From Planctomycetota bacterium (GTDB lineage: Bacteria > Planctomycetota > Planctomycetia > Pirellulales > PALSA-1355), in contig QQVE01000035.1 in assembly GCA_003389325.1 (NCBI GenBank), forward strand, positions 1-64,000: 64,000 bases of DNA. Reading direction: 5' to 3'. Position numbers and translations under genes: made by a program. The notes under the pieces were generated by a model. The model did no database searches. It had not been told where the DNA came from and saw only the letters and a program-made list of their open reading frames with translations. Shown here piece after piece: positions 54,827 through 64,000 of this stretch. The number at the start of each line of letters is the position of its first letter. The first letter of the stretch is position 1.

Positions 54827-55873
54827 CTAACTCCTGCCTACCGGTTGTCCGGCGATGCTCTTGCGCATGTCGGTGTCGGCCTGCACGTTGCGCAGCTTGT
54901 AGTAGTCGATCACGCCCATGTGGCCGTCGCGAAACGCCCGGGCCATCGCCTTGGGCACTTCGGCTTCGGCCTCGACGACCTTGGCCCGGCTCTCTTCCAT
55001 CTCGGCGATCATTTCCTGTTCCTGGGCCACGGCCATCGCGCGGCGCTTCTCCGCTTGGGCCCGGGCCACGCGGGTGTCGGCCTCGGCCTGGTCGGCCTGC
55101 AAGCGGGCGCCGATGTTGTCGCCGACGTCGATATCGGCGATGTCGATCGACACGATCTCGAAAGCGGTCTGCGAGTCGAGCCGGCGGGCCAGCACGGCCT
55201 TGGAGATGCGGTCCGGGTTTTCCAGCACCTCCATGTGCGTCGCCGACGAGCCGATGGCGCTGACGATGCCTTCGCCCACCCGAGCGATGATCGTCTCTTC
55301 GGTGGCCCCGCCGATGAGCTGCATCAGGTTGGCCCGCACCGTGACGCGGGCTTTCACCTTGAGTTGAATGCCGTTCTTGGCAACCGCGTCGAGCGACTCG
55401 CGGGCCGCGCCGCGCGCGGGGCAGTCGATCACCTTGGGATAGACGCTCGTCTGTACGGCTTCGAGCACGTTGCGGCCGGCCAGGTCGATGGCCGTGGCCT
55501 GCTTGAAGTCGAGATCGATGGTCTTGGCTTTCTTGGCCGCGATGATCGCCCGAATCACCAGCGGCACGTTGCCACCGGCCAGGTAGTGGGCCTCGAGGCG
55601 TCGGCTGGTGATGCCCGAATCGTCGGTCAGCCCGGCCTGCACGGCCATGATTTTCGAGCGAACGATGACGGTGGGATTCACCTTGCGAAACGTCATGCCC
55701 AAAAGATCGAAGATGCCGATCCGCGCTCCCGTGGTGACCGACTGGATCCACAGCCGGAAGTAGCGGGCGAACACCGCAAAGAAGATCAACATCACGATCA
55801 CGCCGGCCAACACCAGGACCAGCACGATTAGATTCGTGACGTCGTTGTTGTCTTGGGCGAGCAACTCGAACAT
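54827..55873 (-). CDS. floA: Flotillin-like protein FloA
   Basis: SPFH-type membrane scaffold of 348 residues (family UPF0365). An N-terminal membrane hairpin (about 12-40) is followed by the family sequence with [20 protein letters not shown], then [19 protein letters not shown] and a long Ala/Glu-rich coiled coil. FloA forms ordered membrane domains that help assemble signalling and secretion complexes, and usually pairs with NfeD proteins; two NfeD genes lie upstream on the same strand at 57451 and 58110. The ATG at 55873 is the family start. Confidence 0.94.
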   Translation of the reverse strand: MFELLAQDNNDVTNLIVLVLVLAGVIVMLIFFAVFARYFRLWIQSVTTGARIGIFDLLGMTFRKVNPTVIVRSKIMAVQAGLTDDSGITSRRLEAHYLAGGNVPLVIRAIIAAKKAKTIDLDFKQATAIDLAGRNVLEAVQTSVYPKVIDCPARGAARESLDAVAKNGIQLKVKARVTVRANLMQLIGGATEETIIARVGEGIVSAIGSSATHMEVLENPDRISKAVLARRLDSQTAFEIVSIDIADIDVGDNIGARLQADQAEADTRVARAQAEKRRAMAVAQEQEMIAEMEESRAKVVEAEAEVPKAMARAFRDGHMGVIDYYKLRNVQADTDMRKSIAGQPVGRS

Positions 55874-56030
55874 GGGACATCTCCCGCAATGCCACGTGAA
55901 ACAGGAGGAGCCCGGCAAACTGCACGGCTTGCATCCCCCTGCAGGTATTGTCCCGGTTGCAGCGCGGCAGTGTCAAGCCGGGGCCGTGTCGCAAGGACGA
56001 GACGGCGACGCGCTGGAGCGCCGGAGACCG

Positions 56031-57305
56031 TCAGGCCACGTCGAGCGTGATTTGCTCGATTTGGGCGCGGCCCGACTTGCGCGAGGGACGCGGCAGGGGC
56101 TGGCCGATGCCGTTCTCGTCGACGGCCCGCACGCGCAGCGTGTAGCGGCCCGGCTCCAGGCCCGGGAGCACGCCGGCCCAGTGAGCGGCACACAGTCGCA
56201 GGGGCCATTTGAGCGGGCGACCGGTTTCGGGATCGAAGCCGTGGATCGGCAGCGGGAGCTTGTCGTCGGGCAGCCCGCCGCCCCACTTCTCCGGCGGCGG
56301 CAGAATCTCCACGTCGGTCCAAGGCGCTGTGGTGAAGTAGGGATCGTCGTCGGGACGCGAAGCGCCTTTGGGCTCGATCCACACTTGCACCTTGCGCAAA
56401 CCGCTGATGCCCACCTGGGCGTAGCCGGAAAGTGGCAGCGGTTCGCCGGCTTTGTGCTTGCGAGGCGCCGACAGGAATGCCGCAAACGATTTCAGCGGGC
56501 TGTCGACGTCGTTGCCTTCCTCGGCATACGTATCGTTGGCATGCGGCAGGTTGGTGAGCACGACGTGCGTGATCCATTTGATCGATTTGAAACCGTATCC
56601 CTCGGGCACGACGATGCGCACCGGTCCGCCGCGCTCGGGGCTGAGCCACTGGCCGTTGAACTTGTAGCAGGCGATCACCGGAGGCAGATCGTAGTAGTCT
56701 TCCAGAATGCGGCCCATCGGCAGCGAACTGCGAAACATCTGCTGGGGGTCGTCGTTGTGATAGCCGTAGTAGAACACGCGGCGCACGTCGTACCGCGGCT
56801 GGGTCATCATCACCAACTCGCGCAGCGGCACGCCCTCCCAAATGCCCATCCCCAGCGGGCAGCCGAGATTCAGGCAGGTCATGATCTTGGCAAAGCGCAC
56901 GGCGTGCTTCTCGGCCAGCTTCAAGAGCCCCGGAAAGTCGAGCGCCGTGCCGTCCTTCTGGGTCAGTGGGCTGCGGAGCCGCACTTTGTGTTCCGGGTCG
57001 GGGTCGGAAATGATTTCGAGCTTCCACGTGTCGCGCGTCATGCCCACTTCGCGTTTTTTCTCGTCCGGCAGCCCGTGCGGGACCGGGTTGCCGCGCGAGA
57101 CGTCGGCGAAGCGTTCATCGGGCGTGAGATACGACTCGAATCGTTCGACCTTCTCGGCGTCGTTCGGCGAGAGCGATCCCGATGCGCTGACCGTACGCGG
57201 CAAACTGAGCAGTCCGGTTGCGGCCAGGCTGCTTGCGCCCACTTTCAGGAAATAGCGCCGCGTCAGCTCGCGGTGCTCGGCGAGAAACGGATTCGGGTCG
57301 CGCAT
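56031..57305 (-). CDS. Sulfite-oxidase-type molybdopterin oxidoreductase, Tat-exported
   Basis: Protein of 424 residues with a Tat signal (TRRYFLKVGASSLAATGLL). The molybdopterin domain of the sulfite oxidase/MsrP family has the Mo-ligand Cys C144 in IMTCLNLGCP, followed by GIWEGVPLRELV, and later RGGPVRIVVPEGYGFKSIKW. The C-terminal Mo-co dimerisation part (VQVWIEPKG to the end) is present. It probably works in the periplasm as a sulfite dehydrogenase or a sulfoxide reductase. It lies between floA and nfeD genes on the same strand, without an adjacent cytochrome or haem partner. Confidence 0.9.
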   Translation of the reverse strand: MRDPNPFLAEHRELTRRYFLKVGASSLAATGLLSLPRTVSASGSLSPNDAEKVERFESYLTPDERFADVSRGNPVPHGLPDEKKREVGMTRDTWKLEIISDPDPEHKVRLRSPLTQKDGTALDFPGLLKLAEKHAVRFAKIMTCLNLGCPLGMGIWEGVPLRELVMMTQPRYDVRRVFYYGYHNDDPQQMFRSSLPMGRILEDYYDLPPVIACYKFNGQWLSPERGGPVRIVVPEGYGFKSIKWITHVVLTNLPHANDTYAEEGNDVDSPLKSFAAFLSAPRKHKAGEPLPLSGYAQVGISGLRKVQVWIEPKGASRPDDDPYFTTAPWTDVEILPPPEKWGGGLPDDKLPLPIHGFDPETGRPLKWPLRLCAAHWAGVLPGLEPGRYTLRVRAVDENGIGQPLPRPSRKSGRAQIEQITLDVA

Positions 57306-57450
57306 GTGACGGCCTCCGGGACGAGTCGGGCGAGGGCCCTATTGTGAGTCGGCGACCTGGGCGATGCAAACGGCGCGCGGGCGAGAAAGCGCAACGCCCC
57401 TATCGACAAAGTAGCCGAAGCGCATCGACCACCAAGCACGAGCGATGCGC

Positions 57451-58035
57451 CTACGCTAGCGGGTCCTCGAGCGAATCGAGCCCCAGCGATTCGATGGGCT
57501 GGCTCAGCACGTCGTCGGAGGCCACCGCGGGCTGCTCTTCGTCTTCGTCGAGGGGGCGCACCACGACGCGCGAGCCGCTGACCTTGATCACCTTAATCGG
57601 CTGGCCTTCCTCGATGGAGACGCCTTCGCTGATGGCGTCGAACGTCTTGCCGTCGACCACGACGGCGCCGCTGGGCATCATCAGGCACCTGGCCACGCCG
57701 GCCCGGCCCACCAGCTCGCGCAGTTGTTGCCGCCGCGGCGAGTCGGGCAGCACGTCGGTGCTCGTGGGCACCTGCAACAACAGCCGCCGACCCATGGGGG
57801 TCTTGGGCCAATAGCGAAACGCCAACACGATGGCGATCGGCACGACCACGGCGGTGATCGCCAGGAAGATGAATCCGGCCTCGGGCCCGCGATGATAGAA
57901 AGCCAGCACGATGCCGGCCATCAGCGACGCGATCGACAGAAAGCCCAACACGCCGCCCGAGGGGACGAATACTTCGACGCACACCAGGGCCACGCCGATG
58001 AACAACAACAACACGGACCAGACGAGAGGATCCAT
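57451..58035 (-). CDS. Short NfeD family membrane protein
   Basis: Protein of 194 residues with about three membrane helices (VWSVLLLFIGVALVCVEVFV at the start) and a C-terminal OB-fold domain (VGRAGVARCLMMPSGAVVVDG, then IKVIKVSGSRVVVRPL), the usual form of NfeD1b proteins that partner stomatins and flotillins. The ATG at 58035 is chosen over an upstream alternative. It follows the long NfeD gene by 74 bases and precedes floA after one intervening gene. GCTACAAT upstream (58094-58099 for the hexamer) may be its own -10. Confidence 0.87.
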   Translation of the reverse strand: MDPLVWSVLLLFIGVALVCVEVFVPSGGVLGFLSIASLMAGIVLAFYHRGPEAGFIFLAITAVVVPIAIVLAFRYWPKTPMGRRLLLQVPTSTDVLPDSPRRQQLRELVGRAGVARCLMMPSGAVVVDGKTFDAISEGVSIEEGQPIKVIKVSGSRVVVRPLDEDEEQPAVASDDVLSQPIESLGLDSLEDPLA

Positions 58036-58109
58036 GGCAGGGTGCGAACTTGGGGGAACTTGACCGCTCAATTCCGAATATCGAGCTTAGTCAATTGTAG
58101 CACAACCGG

Positions 58110-60386
58110 CTACGCTCGACCGGCGGCCGAGCGGACCACGACTCGGGTGCCGTGCACTTCGCTGACCACGACTTCGGCGCCGCGATCGATCACTTCGCTG
58201 TCGGCGATGACGTCGACCAGCTCGCCGGCAAAGCGGGCCTTGCCCGAGGGAGTGAGCTGGGTCATGGCAATGCCGTGCATCCCCAGCAGATGGGCAAAGT
58301 TGGCCATCGACTCGCGCTGCGAGAGGTCTTCCAACTCGGCGTGACTGGGCGGTTCGAGCATCATCATGCTAAACAGGGGGGAGTGCGGAAGGTAGCGGCG
58401 CATGATCATAGCCGCCACACCCAGGCAGACCCCCACGGCCAGCAGGCTCAGCAAGCTGTTGCGCAGCTCGCGCATTTCGTAGGCGTTGTGCGGGATGACG
58501 AACGTCTGGCTCGCCAGCACGAGCGAGACGATGACCAGCAGCCCTCCGCCCAGGCCGAAGATACCCGTACCCGGCAGCACGAACAGCTCGAGCAGGACGC
58601 AGCAGATGCCGGCGGCAAACAGCAACACTTCGAGCCAGTTGGCCGTGCCGTCGAGAAACCGGCTCCAGAAGAACAGCAGGAAGCAAATCCCCGCCACGAA
58701 GGCCCCGATGCCGATGCCGGGCACCTGCAGCTCGGCATACAGCGCCGCGCCGCCGATCAGCAGCAGCATCCAGGCCACGGCCGGAGCGGCCAGCGCGTCG
58801 ATCCGGTGGTCGGCCCAGCTCGGCTCGGCCAACGCGATCTCGCCCTCCAGGTTGTACTGCCGTTTCAAGTCGGCGAAGTCTTCGACGACGTGGCGGGCCA
58901 TGCCCAGCTCGCCCGCGCGATCGCCCGTGACCCGCAGCGGCTGATCTCCCCGGGTGACCTCGGCGCCCTGGTTCCATTCCTCGGCATCGTCGCGTTCGGC
59001 GAGTTCTTCCGGCGAGAAGTAAGCCACGCTGCCGGTTCGGCGGTTGGTGTAGCGGTAGACGCGCACGCTGGGGTCGACCAGCGCGGCGGTCAACGACCAG
59101 TTTTGCGCGACGCCACGATCGACGTTATCGCGCAGCGGCTCCCGCACCAGTTCGATCTCTTCGGGCGAGGCATCCAATTCGCCCTTACCGCCTAGCACGG
59201 CGTCGTGCTTGACCACGAGTTGGTCGGCCGCCATGGCTACTAGCGCGGCATCGGCCTGGGCCGAGACCGGCACATAGGCCACGATCCGCACCTTCGCCGG
59301 ATCCTGGTTGGCCAGGAAGTCCACCAGGCTCATGCTATCGGCCAGCGAACCACCGGGGCTGTCGATTTCCAGACAAACGAAGTTCACGCCGCGATCGCGC
59401 ACTTGCGTCGCGATCGTGCGCCGTACGTCTGAGACGGCGCGGGGCGTGATCGGGCCTTCAAGCAGGACCCGCACGGGTCGCCACTCGCCGCCCAGCGAGG
59501 GATTGTCGTCCAGGGCCGAGAGCGGCAGATTCAGTTCCTCGGCCAGCTTGGCCCGGTCGGCCACGAGATACTTGGCGAACCCGTTTTGACGGGCTTCGTT
59601 GCCCGAGAGCAACAGCAACTCTCCCGGCGGGCTAAGTACGGTGATGTCGGACTCGCCGAACGTGCGGCGCTCGCGCAACTCGTCGAGCTCGGAGCGCAAC
59701 GCGAACTCGGGGCCGAGATCCGTTTCTACCTTGAGCAGCTCGAGATTCTTGTCGAGCATCGCCAGGGCTACTTCGGGAGGAATCGTGCGGCGGCGCTCGG
59801 CGGTTTCGCGATAGCCGCTGCGCAGCGTGGCGTTGGGCGATTGCTCCGGCGGCTCGTCGATTCCCGCTTCGCCGATTTGCGAGCCCTCGCGGCCCATGAT
59901 GATTTCTTCGCAGGCGATGGCCGGCAGCACGGCGTGCCCTTTGAGCACTTCGGGGACATACGCCACGGTAAGCGCGGTGCTGGCGTCGGGGTCGGCCAGA
60001 TAACGGGCCAACGCAAGCGAGCGTCCAAAGTCGCTCCCCTCTCCCGTTTCGCCACCGCTGGAAGAGAACTCGAAGATGAGCACGGGCCGCTCGGGCCCGT
60101 CGGGCATGTCGCGCAAGGCCTCGTTGGCGGCAGCGATGACCTGCGTGTCGACGGCGCCGGTGATCGGCAGCGGCACGCGAATCAGGCGACCATCGCGGCG
60201 TCCGGCGCGAACGGGTGCGACATCGACGGCACGTTCGGCGTCGGCCGCTTTTTCGGCATCGGCCAGAGCACGCGGTTGAGGAGCGCCCGCCAGCAGAAGC
60301 AGGCCCAAGATGGAGGCCAAGGCACCGCCTACACGTCGCGTGTGGCGTCGCAACTGATCACGACGAACCGCGCTGGCAGGCGTCAT
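58110..60386 (-). CDS. Long NfeD protein with two degenerate ClpP-like domains
   Basis: Protein of 758 residues: signal peptide (to about 42), two tandem ClpP/crotonase-fold domains (about 65-290 and 305-505), four to five membrane helices (530-665) and a C-terminal OB-fold (690-758). SPGG (343-346) of the second domain is kept. The nucleophile position, normally in a GAxASAG-type loop, reads KGHAVL (149-154) in the first domain and SAQADAALVA (375-384) in the second, so the catalytic Ser seems absent from both. NfeD proteins work with FloA-like scaffolds; this one probably binds rather than cleaves. A strong promoter lies upstream. Confidence 0.88.
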   Translation of the reverse strand: MTPASAVRRDQLRRHTRRVGGALASILGLLLLAGAPQPRALADAEKAADAERAVDVAPVRAGRRDGRLIRVPLPITGAVDTQVIAAANEALRDMPDGPERPVLIFEFSSSGGETGEGSDFGRSLALARYLADPDASTALTVAYVPEVLKGHAVLPAIACEEIIMGREGSQIGEAGIDEPPEQSPNATLRSGYRETAERRRTIPPEVALAMLDKNLELLKVETDLGPEFALRSELDELRERRTFGESDITVLSPPGELLLLSGNEARQNGFAKYLVADRAKLAEELNLPLSALDDNPSLGGEWRPVRVLLEGPITPRAVSDVRRTIATQVRDRGVNFVCLEIDSPGGSLADSMSLVDFLANQDPAKVRIVAYVPVSAQADAALVAMAADQLVVKHDAVLGGKGELDASPEEIELVREPLRDNVDRGVAQNWSLTAALVDPSVRVYRYTNRRTGSVAYFSPEELAERDDAEEWNQGAEVTRGDQPLRVTGDRAGELGMARHVVEDFADLKRQYNLEGEIALAEPSWADHRIDALAAPAVAWMLLLIGGAALYAELQVPGIGIGAFVAGICFLLFFWSRFLDGTANWLEVLLFAAGICCVLLELFVLPGTGIFGLGGGLLVIVSLVLASQTFVIPHNAYEMRELRNSLLSLLAVGVCLGVAAMIMRRYLPHSPLFSMMMLEPPSHAELEDLSQRESMANFAHLLGMHGIAMTQLTPSGKARFAGELVDVIADSEVIDRGAEVVVSEVHGTRVVVRSAAGRA

Positions 60387-60451
60387 GGATAAGTCGCTGG
60401 CAGCACGAACACCAGCGCAAAAGTCAACTCCGTTAACCTCTTGGCATTGAG

Positions 60452-60479
60452 ATTATAGCGCGGCCCGGGGTGGAGTCAA
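60452..60479 (-). promoter_or_regulatory. Strong candidate promoter for nfeD
   Basis: On the minus strand TTGACT (60479-60474) and a perfect TATAAT (60457-60452) are spaced by 16 bases, 65 bases before the nfeD start. This is the best sigma-70-like match in the window. The -10 is preceded by GC. Confidence 0.7.
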
Positions 60480-60634
60480 ATTTGCGCTCTTTGCGGCCAG
60501 TTTGACGATTGGGCCGGCCGCGACATGCGGTTGCCGCAGGGTGCTGCGCGCCGAATAAACGTTGCGCAGGACGCGTGCGCTGTGTGGCGCAGCGAGCGCG
60601 CGTGATTGCACCGCCTGCTACCCGGGGAACGAAA

Positions 60635-61699
60635 CTACCGCCGGCTCTCGGGTGGGGCCACGCGTTGTGCTTGCTGCTCGCTTCCCGGCGGCGGTTGCAC
60701 GACGCGCTGCCAATTCCAGGGAGTCAGCGGCGGGGCGAAGTCGAGCTTCAAAATCGAGAGAGGATCGTTGACCTGAATGTTGACGAATTGATAGTCGAGG
60801 CTGTTCTGGCCGTCGGGCTGAATGATCCGCAACGCCCAGGGCCGGAAAGTCGCCTGGTCGAGAATCACGATCGCATGGTGGTAGTTGGCCGCGTCCTGTT
60901 GAAACTTGGGCCATGCCTCGAGCCAGACCTGCTTGCCGGCCTGTTCCGGCGGCGTGACGTCGCGCATCCAGTAGCGCCGCTTGAGCTCCTGCGCCTTGGC
61001 CCCGAAGATGAACGGCAGCGGCCCGTCGGTGATCGCCTTACCCTGCATCTCGGGCGCGAGCTGCCGCTCGATGAGCTGGCGCTTCTCGTAGTTGAACTCG
61101 AAGATCGCTTTTCCGTCGCAGACCCAATGGTCGAGGTTGCCCGTCTTGGGCACGTAGACCTGCTTGTTGCCGTCCCACTCCGTCAGTTCGCTGACGCGGT
61201 AGATGCCGCGGTCGGGGGCCTTGTACTTGATGTAGCCCTTGCCGTCGGAAAGGATGTAATTGTTCTGCTTGGGGCCGAACTGCTTGTCGACCTCCCAGTA
61301 GCCGAAGTTGCACTTGAACGTGTTGATGCGGTTGCTTTCCTGCTCCCAACGCTGCAGCACCTGGTCGAGCAGTTGCAATTGCGCCGGCGTCAGTTGAAAG
61401 TTCGGATTGCGCGGCTGGGGTGCCGGTCCGGGTGCAGCGACCGGCCGTCCGGAAGAAGCCTGCGCCTGGGCGCCGGGGCGCGGCGCCGCCGCTTGACGCG
61501 CCGGCGGCTGTTGCTGCTGCTGTGTGGTGGGCGGTAGCTGCCGATTCGGTTGGTTCTGCGTCGTCGGCGTGCGGCGCGGAGCCGGCTGCGTGACCCGCGG
61601 CGCGGGGCGCGTCGGTTGCTGGGCTTCGACCGTCGTGGTCAGCACCAGGCACACCAGGGGGGCGGCGATCAGAGACAGGCGGAAGGTGGTCGCGTGCAT
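60635..61699 (-). CDS. TIGR03009 family exported protein
   Basis: Planctomycete-specific protein of 354 residues. A signal peptide (cut near residue 26) is followed by a Pro/Gln-rich linker to about 100, with runs of Gln near 60. The folded domain matches TIGR03009: RWEQESNRINTFKCNFGYWE, GPLPFIFGAKAQELKRRYW and the conserved end with DYQFVNIQVNDPL. The fold is thought to resemble the LolA/LolB lipoprotein carrier half-barrel, so it may bind lipids in the periplasm; this is family inference. A minus-strand GCTAATAT lies about 80 bases upstream. Confidence 0.87.
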   Translation of the reverse strand: MHATTFRLSLIAAPLVCLVLTTTVEAQQPTRPAPRVTQPAPRRTPTTQNQPNRQLPPTTQQQQQPPARQAAAPRPGAQAQASSGRPVAAPGPAPQPRNPNFQLTPAQLQLLDQVLQRWEQESNRINTFKCNFGYWEVDKQFGPKQNNYILSDGKGYIKYKAPDRGIYRVSELTEWDGNKQVYVPKTGNLDHWVCDGKAIFEFNYEKRQLIERQLAPEMQGKAITDGPLPFIFGAKAQELKRRYWMRDVTPPEQAGKQVWLEAWPKFQQDAANYHHAIVILDQATFRPWALRIIQPDGQNSLDYQFVNIQVNDPLSILKLDFAPPLTPWNWQRVVQPPPGSEQQAQRVAPPESRR

Positions 61700-61942
61700 G
61701 TCAGCCCATGAGGTTCGGAGGCCCGTAGCGAATGCGTTCGTGGCCGGCCGCTTCGCTTTGCCGGCGGGGGCGGAATATTAGCAACATGCCCCGGAGGCCT
61801 AAAGGGCGATTTGCCATCTCTCGGGGGGGCTGCAAGCAGCGACCACGAGCATCGTCTGGGGGGTCTGCGGAAAGTGCGGCGTGCCGCATCAACCTGCACG
61901 CGCAAGCGGCTCGCGCTGGCGAGCGGCGCAGCCCGGGCGGCC

Positions 61943-63850
61943 TCACCCTTCGAGATAGGTGTAGCCTTCGATGCCGTCTTCGTAGAACCGCAGGAATTGC
62001 CCGGCCTCTTCGTAACCGATGCGGCCTTCGCGCACCGCGCGTTCGACCGAGGCGCGGAACTGCGTGCGAAGCGCCTCGACGTTGAATTCGACGTAGTCGA
62101 GCACTTCGCGCACGGTGTCGCCCTTGATGACGGTTTCGAGGACGGCCTGGCCGCCCTCGTCCATGCTGACGTGCACGGCGTTGGTGTCGCCGAAAAGGTT
62201 GTGCATGTCGCCCAGGATTTCCTGGTAGGCGCCCAGCAGAAAGGCGCCCAGGTAATAAGGCTCGCCGTTGAAGGGGTGCAGCGGCAACGTCTTCTTGACG
62301 TCGCGGCGGTCGATGAACTGCTCGAGCTTGCCGTCGGAGTCGCAGGTGATGTCACCCAACACGGCGTGCTGCGTGGGACGCTCGTCGAGCCGATGGATCG
62401 GCATCACCGGAAACAGTTGCTTGATCGCCCAACTGTCGGGCATCGATTGAAACAGCGAGAAGTTGCAGAAATAGGTCTGCGATAGCAGCGCGTCGAGATT
62501 CTCCAGTTCCTCAGGCACGAACTCGAGCTGCTTGACCAGCCGCTGGATCTTGTGGCAGATGGCCCAGAACAGGTTCTCGGCCACGCTGCGCTGTTCGAGC
62601 GGCAGGTATCCGCCCGAGAAGAGGCTCATCGCCATGTCGAGCGCCTGGGAGGCGTCGTGATAGCCTTCGAGCACGTTGCGCACGGTGAGGTGTTGGTAGG
62701 TATCGAGCAGATCGTTCAGAGGCTGTTCGACGTCCTGGGGCAGCTCGAGCGGCACTTCGCTCTCGCCCTGACCGGAGACGCCCAGCACGCTGAAGACCAG
62801 CGCGCTGTGATAGGCCACCACGGCCCGGCCGCTTTCAGAAACGATGGTGGGGTGCGGCACGCCGGCCTCGTCGCACACGCTTTGCACGTGATAGACGACG
62901 TCATTGGCGTACTCCTGCAGCGTGTAGTTGGCGCTCGATTCGAAATTGGTTTGCGAGCCGTCGTAGTCGACGCCCAGCCCGCCGCCCACGTCGAGATACG
63001 AGAGCCCGGCGCCCTGCCGGGCCAGGTCGACGTACACGCGCACCGCTTCGTTGAGCGCGGCTTTGATATGGCGGATGTTCGTGATCTGGCTGCCCAGGTG
63101 GAAGTGCAACAGCTTGAAACAGTCCTCCATGCCGCGCGATTTGAGCACCTCGAGAGCCCGCAGGATTTCGCTCACCGTCAGCCCGAACTTCGAGCGGTAG
63201 CCGCCGGAGTGCTGCCAGCGTCCGCTGCCGCGGGCGGCCAGCTTGACGCGCATGCCGATCGTCGGCCGCACGCCGATGCGCTCGGCCGCGTCGAGGATCA
63301 GCTCCAGCTCGGTGTACTTTTCCACGACCGGAATGATGCGGCGTCCGATCTTCAGGGCCATCATGGCCATCTCGATGAACTCGGCATCCTTGAAGCCGTT
63401 GCAGATGATCGGCGTCTCTTCGTCGGCCATGGCCACGACGGTGAGCAGCTCGGGCTTGCTGCCGGCCTCTAGCCCGAAGTGGTAGGGCTTGCCGAAGCGG
63501 ACGACCTCTTCGACGACCTGCCGCTGCTGGTTGACCTTGATCGGGTAAACGCAGCAGTAGGAGCCGTTGTATTTGTGTTCGGCGATGGCCCGGTCGAAGG
63601 CTTGGTAGATTTCGCCCAAGCGGTGCTTGAGGATTTCGGCGAAGCGGATCAGGATCGGAAGGCCGATGCCGCGCAGCTCCATCTGGTCGACCAGTTGTTT
63701 CAGGTCGAGCCAGCGCTCGGGATCCTTCTCGGGATGCACGCGCAAGTGCCCGTCGTCTCCGATGGAAAAGTAGCCCTTTCCCCAACGAGCGATGTCATAC
63801 AACTCGGCGGCATCGGTGGCCGTCCAGCGTCGTACTTCTTGATCGAGCAT
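61943..63850 (-). CDS. speA: Biosynthetic arginine decarboxylase
   Basis: PLP enzyme of 635 residues that converts arginine to agmatine, the first step of polyamine synthesis by this route. The PLP Lys is K105 in VYPIKVNQQRQ. Other marks are HFHLGSQITNIRHIKAA, GGGLGVDYDGS and the C-terminal FSLFQSMPDSWAI and GSYCCVYP. Length is normal. The ATG at 63850 is the family start; the frame continues upstream to 63940 but is not protein-like. No speB or agmatine deiminase gene is adjacent. Confidence 0.96.
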   Translation of the reverse strand: MLDQEVRRWTATDAAELYDIARWGKGYFSIGDDGHLRVHPEKDPERWLDLKQLVDQMELRGIGLPILIRFAEILKHRLGEIYQAFDRAIAEHKYNGSYCCVYPIKVNQQRQVVEEVVRFGKPYHFGLEAGSKPELLTVVAMADEETPIICNGFKDAEFIEMAMMALKIGRRIIPVVEKYTELELILDAAERIGVRPTIGMRVKLAARGSGRWQHSGGYRSKFGLTVSEILRALEVLKSRGMEDCFKLLHFHLGSQITNIRHIKAALNEAVRVYVDLARQGAGLSYLDVGGGLGVDYDGSQTNFESSANYTLQEYANDVVYHVQSVCDEAGVPHPTIVSESGRAVVAYHSALVFSVLGVSGQGESEVPLELPQDVEQPLNDLLDTYQHLTVRNVLEGYHDASQALDMAMSLFSGGYLPLEQRSVAENLFWAICHKIQRLVKQLEFVPEELENLDALLSQTYFCNFSLFQSMPDSWAIKQLFPVMPIHRLDERPTQHAVLGDITCDSDGKLEQFIDRRDVKKTLPLHPFNGEPYYLGAFLLGAYQEILGDMHNLFGDTNAVHVSMDEGGQAVLETVIKGDTVREVLDYVEFNVEALRTQFRASVERAVREGRIGYEEAGQFLRFYEDGIEGYTYLEG

Positions 63851-64000
63851 GTTTCGTGCGCCCTCGCCACCGAGCCAAGAAATCGAACCGGAAGATGCAT
63901 AAGTAGTCTGATTATTGGCGGCACGGCTGGAAAGGACCATGCCAAAAACGGTCTATGAGGCCGATAAATCTTGGCCCCGCCAGACGCTCGCCGGGGTAGC

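Overview
The window reads as a GC-rich chromosomal segment of a planctomycete, most likely of the Pirellulales type. Supporting signs are planctomycete-specific secretion motifs (LEPLEDRKMLA near the N terminus of the first protein), two PEP-CTERM proteins, a DUF1501 protein with a Tat signal, a BBP7-like outer-membrane barrel, a TIGR03009 family protein, proteins with an N-terminal CX2C-X16-CX2C zinc ribbon, and FloA plus NfeD membrane-domain genes. No insertion sequence, prophage, CRISPR array, rRNA or tRNA gene was seen. Most long open frames opposite the genes are GC-rich shadows.

Layout. 1-3679 holds two leftward LEPLEDR-type secreted proteins, the first cut off by the window edge. 3873-9834 holds a DinG-like helicase, a zinc-ribbon M48 peptidase, a PEP-CTERM C-type lectin and hisF. 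9916-13453 is a three-gene unit: an intact PilT-type ATPase, a membrane-anchored GspE-like protein with a broken ATP site, and a CvpA-like membrane protein. 13631-18996 has a zinc-ribbon membrane protein with a partial in-frame duplicate, thiS-thiG, a Gfo/Idh/MocA oxidoreductase and a DUF1326 protein. 19404-20599 holds two overlapping exported proteins. 20755-24858 is a xanthine-dehydrogenase-family molybdoenzyme operon whose Tat-exported small subunit has lost one of its two iron-sulfur clusters. 26240-29435 is a leftward nitrogen-scavenging operon: biuret hydrolase-like enzyme, allophanate-hydrolase-related protein, urea transporter and two tandem cupins.

29808-39086 holds DUF1501, a carboxypeptidase-regulatory-domain protein, a TPR-glycosyltransferase, a GH15 glucoamylase, a Gdx/SugE exporter and a GT2-like protein. 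39083-43008 is the rpmI-rplT-pheS-pheT operon, without infC and with a short PheT. 43168-50160 is a leftward run: serine hydrolase, 23S rRNA methyltransferase, RdgB, U32 peptidase (RlhA-like) and, at its head, a peroxiredoxin fused to a Ser/Thr protein kinase. This fusion is the most striking gene in the window. 50238-55873 has an atypical lower-GC PEP-CTERM gene, a Tat protein, an orphan receiver domain, a beta-hydroxyacid dehydrogenase, and FloA with a Gln/Pro-rich membrane partner. 56031-63850 has a sulfite-oxidase-type molybdoenzyme, short and long NfeD proteins, a TIGR03009 protein and biosynthetic arginine decarboxylase.

Recurring themes are redox enzymes sent to the cell envelope, membrane-organising proteins (FloA/NfeD), and enzyme-like proteins whose catalytic residues have been replaced. 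Several intergenic regions carry perfect hairpins, and many genes are preceded by a GCTAnAAT-like -10 element.
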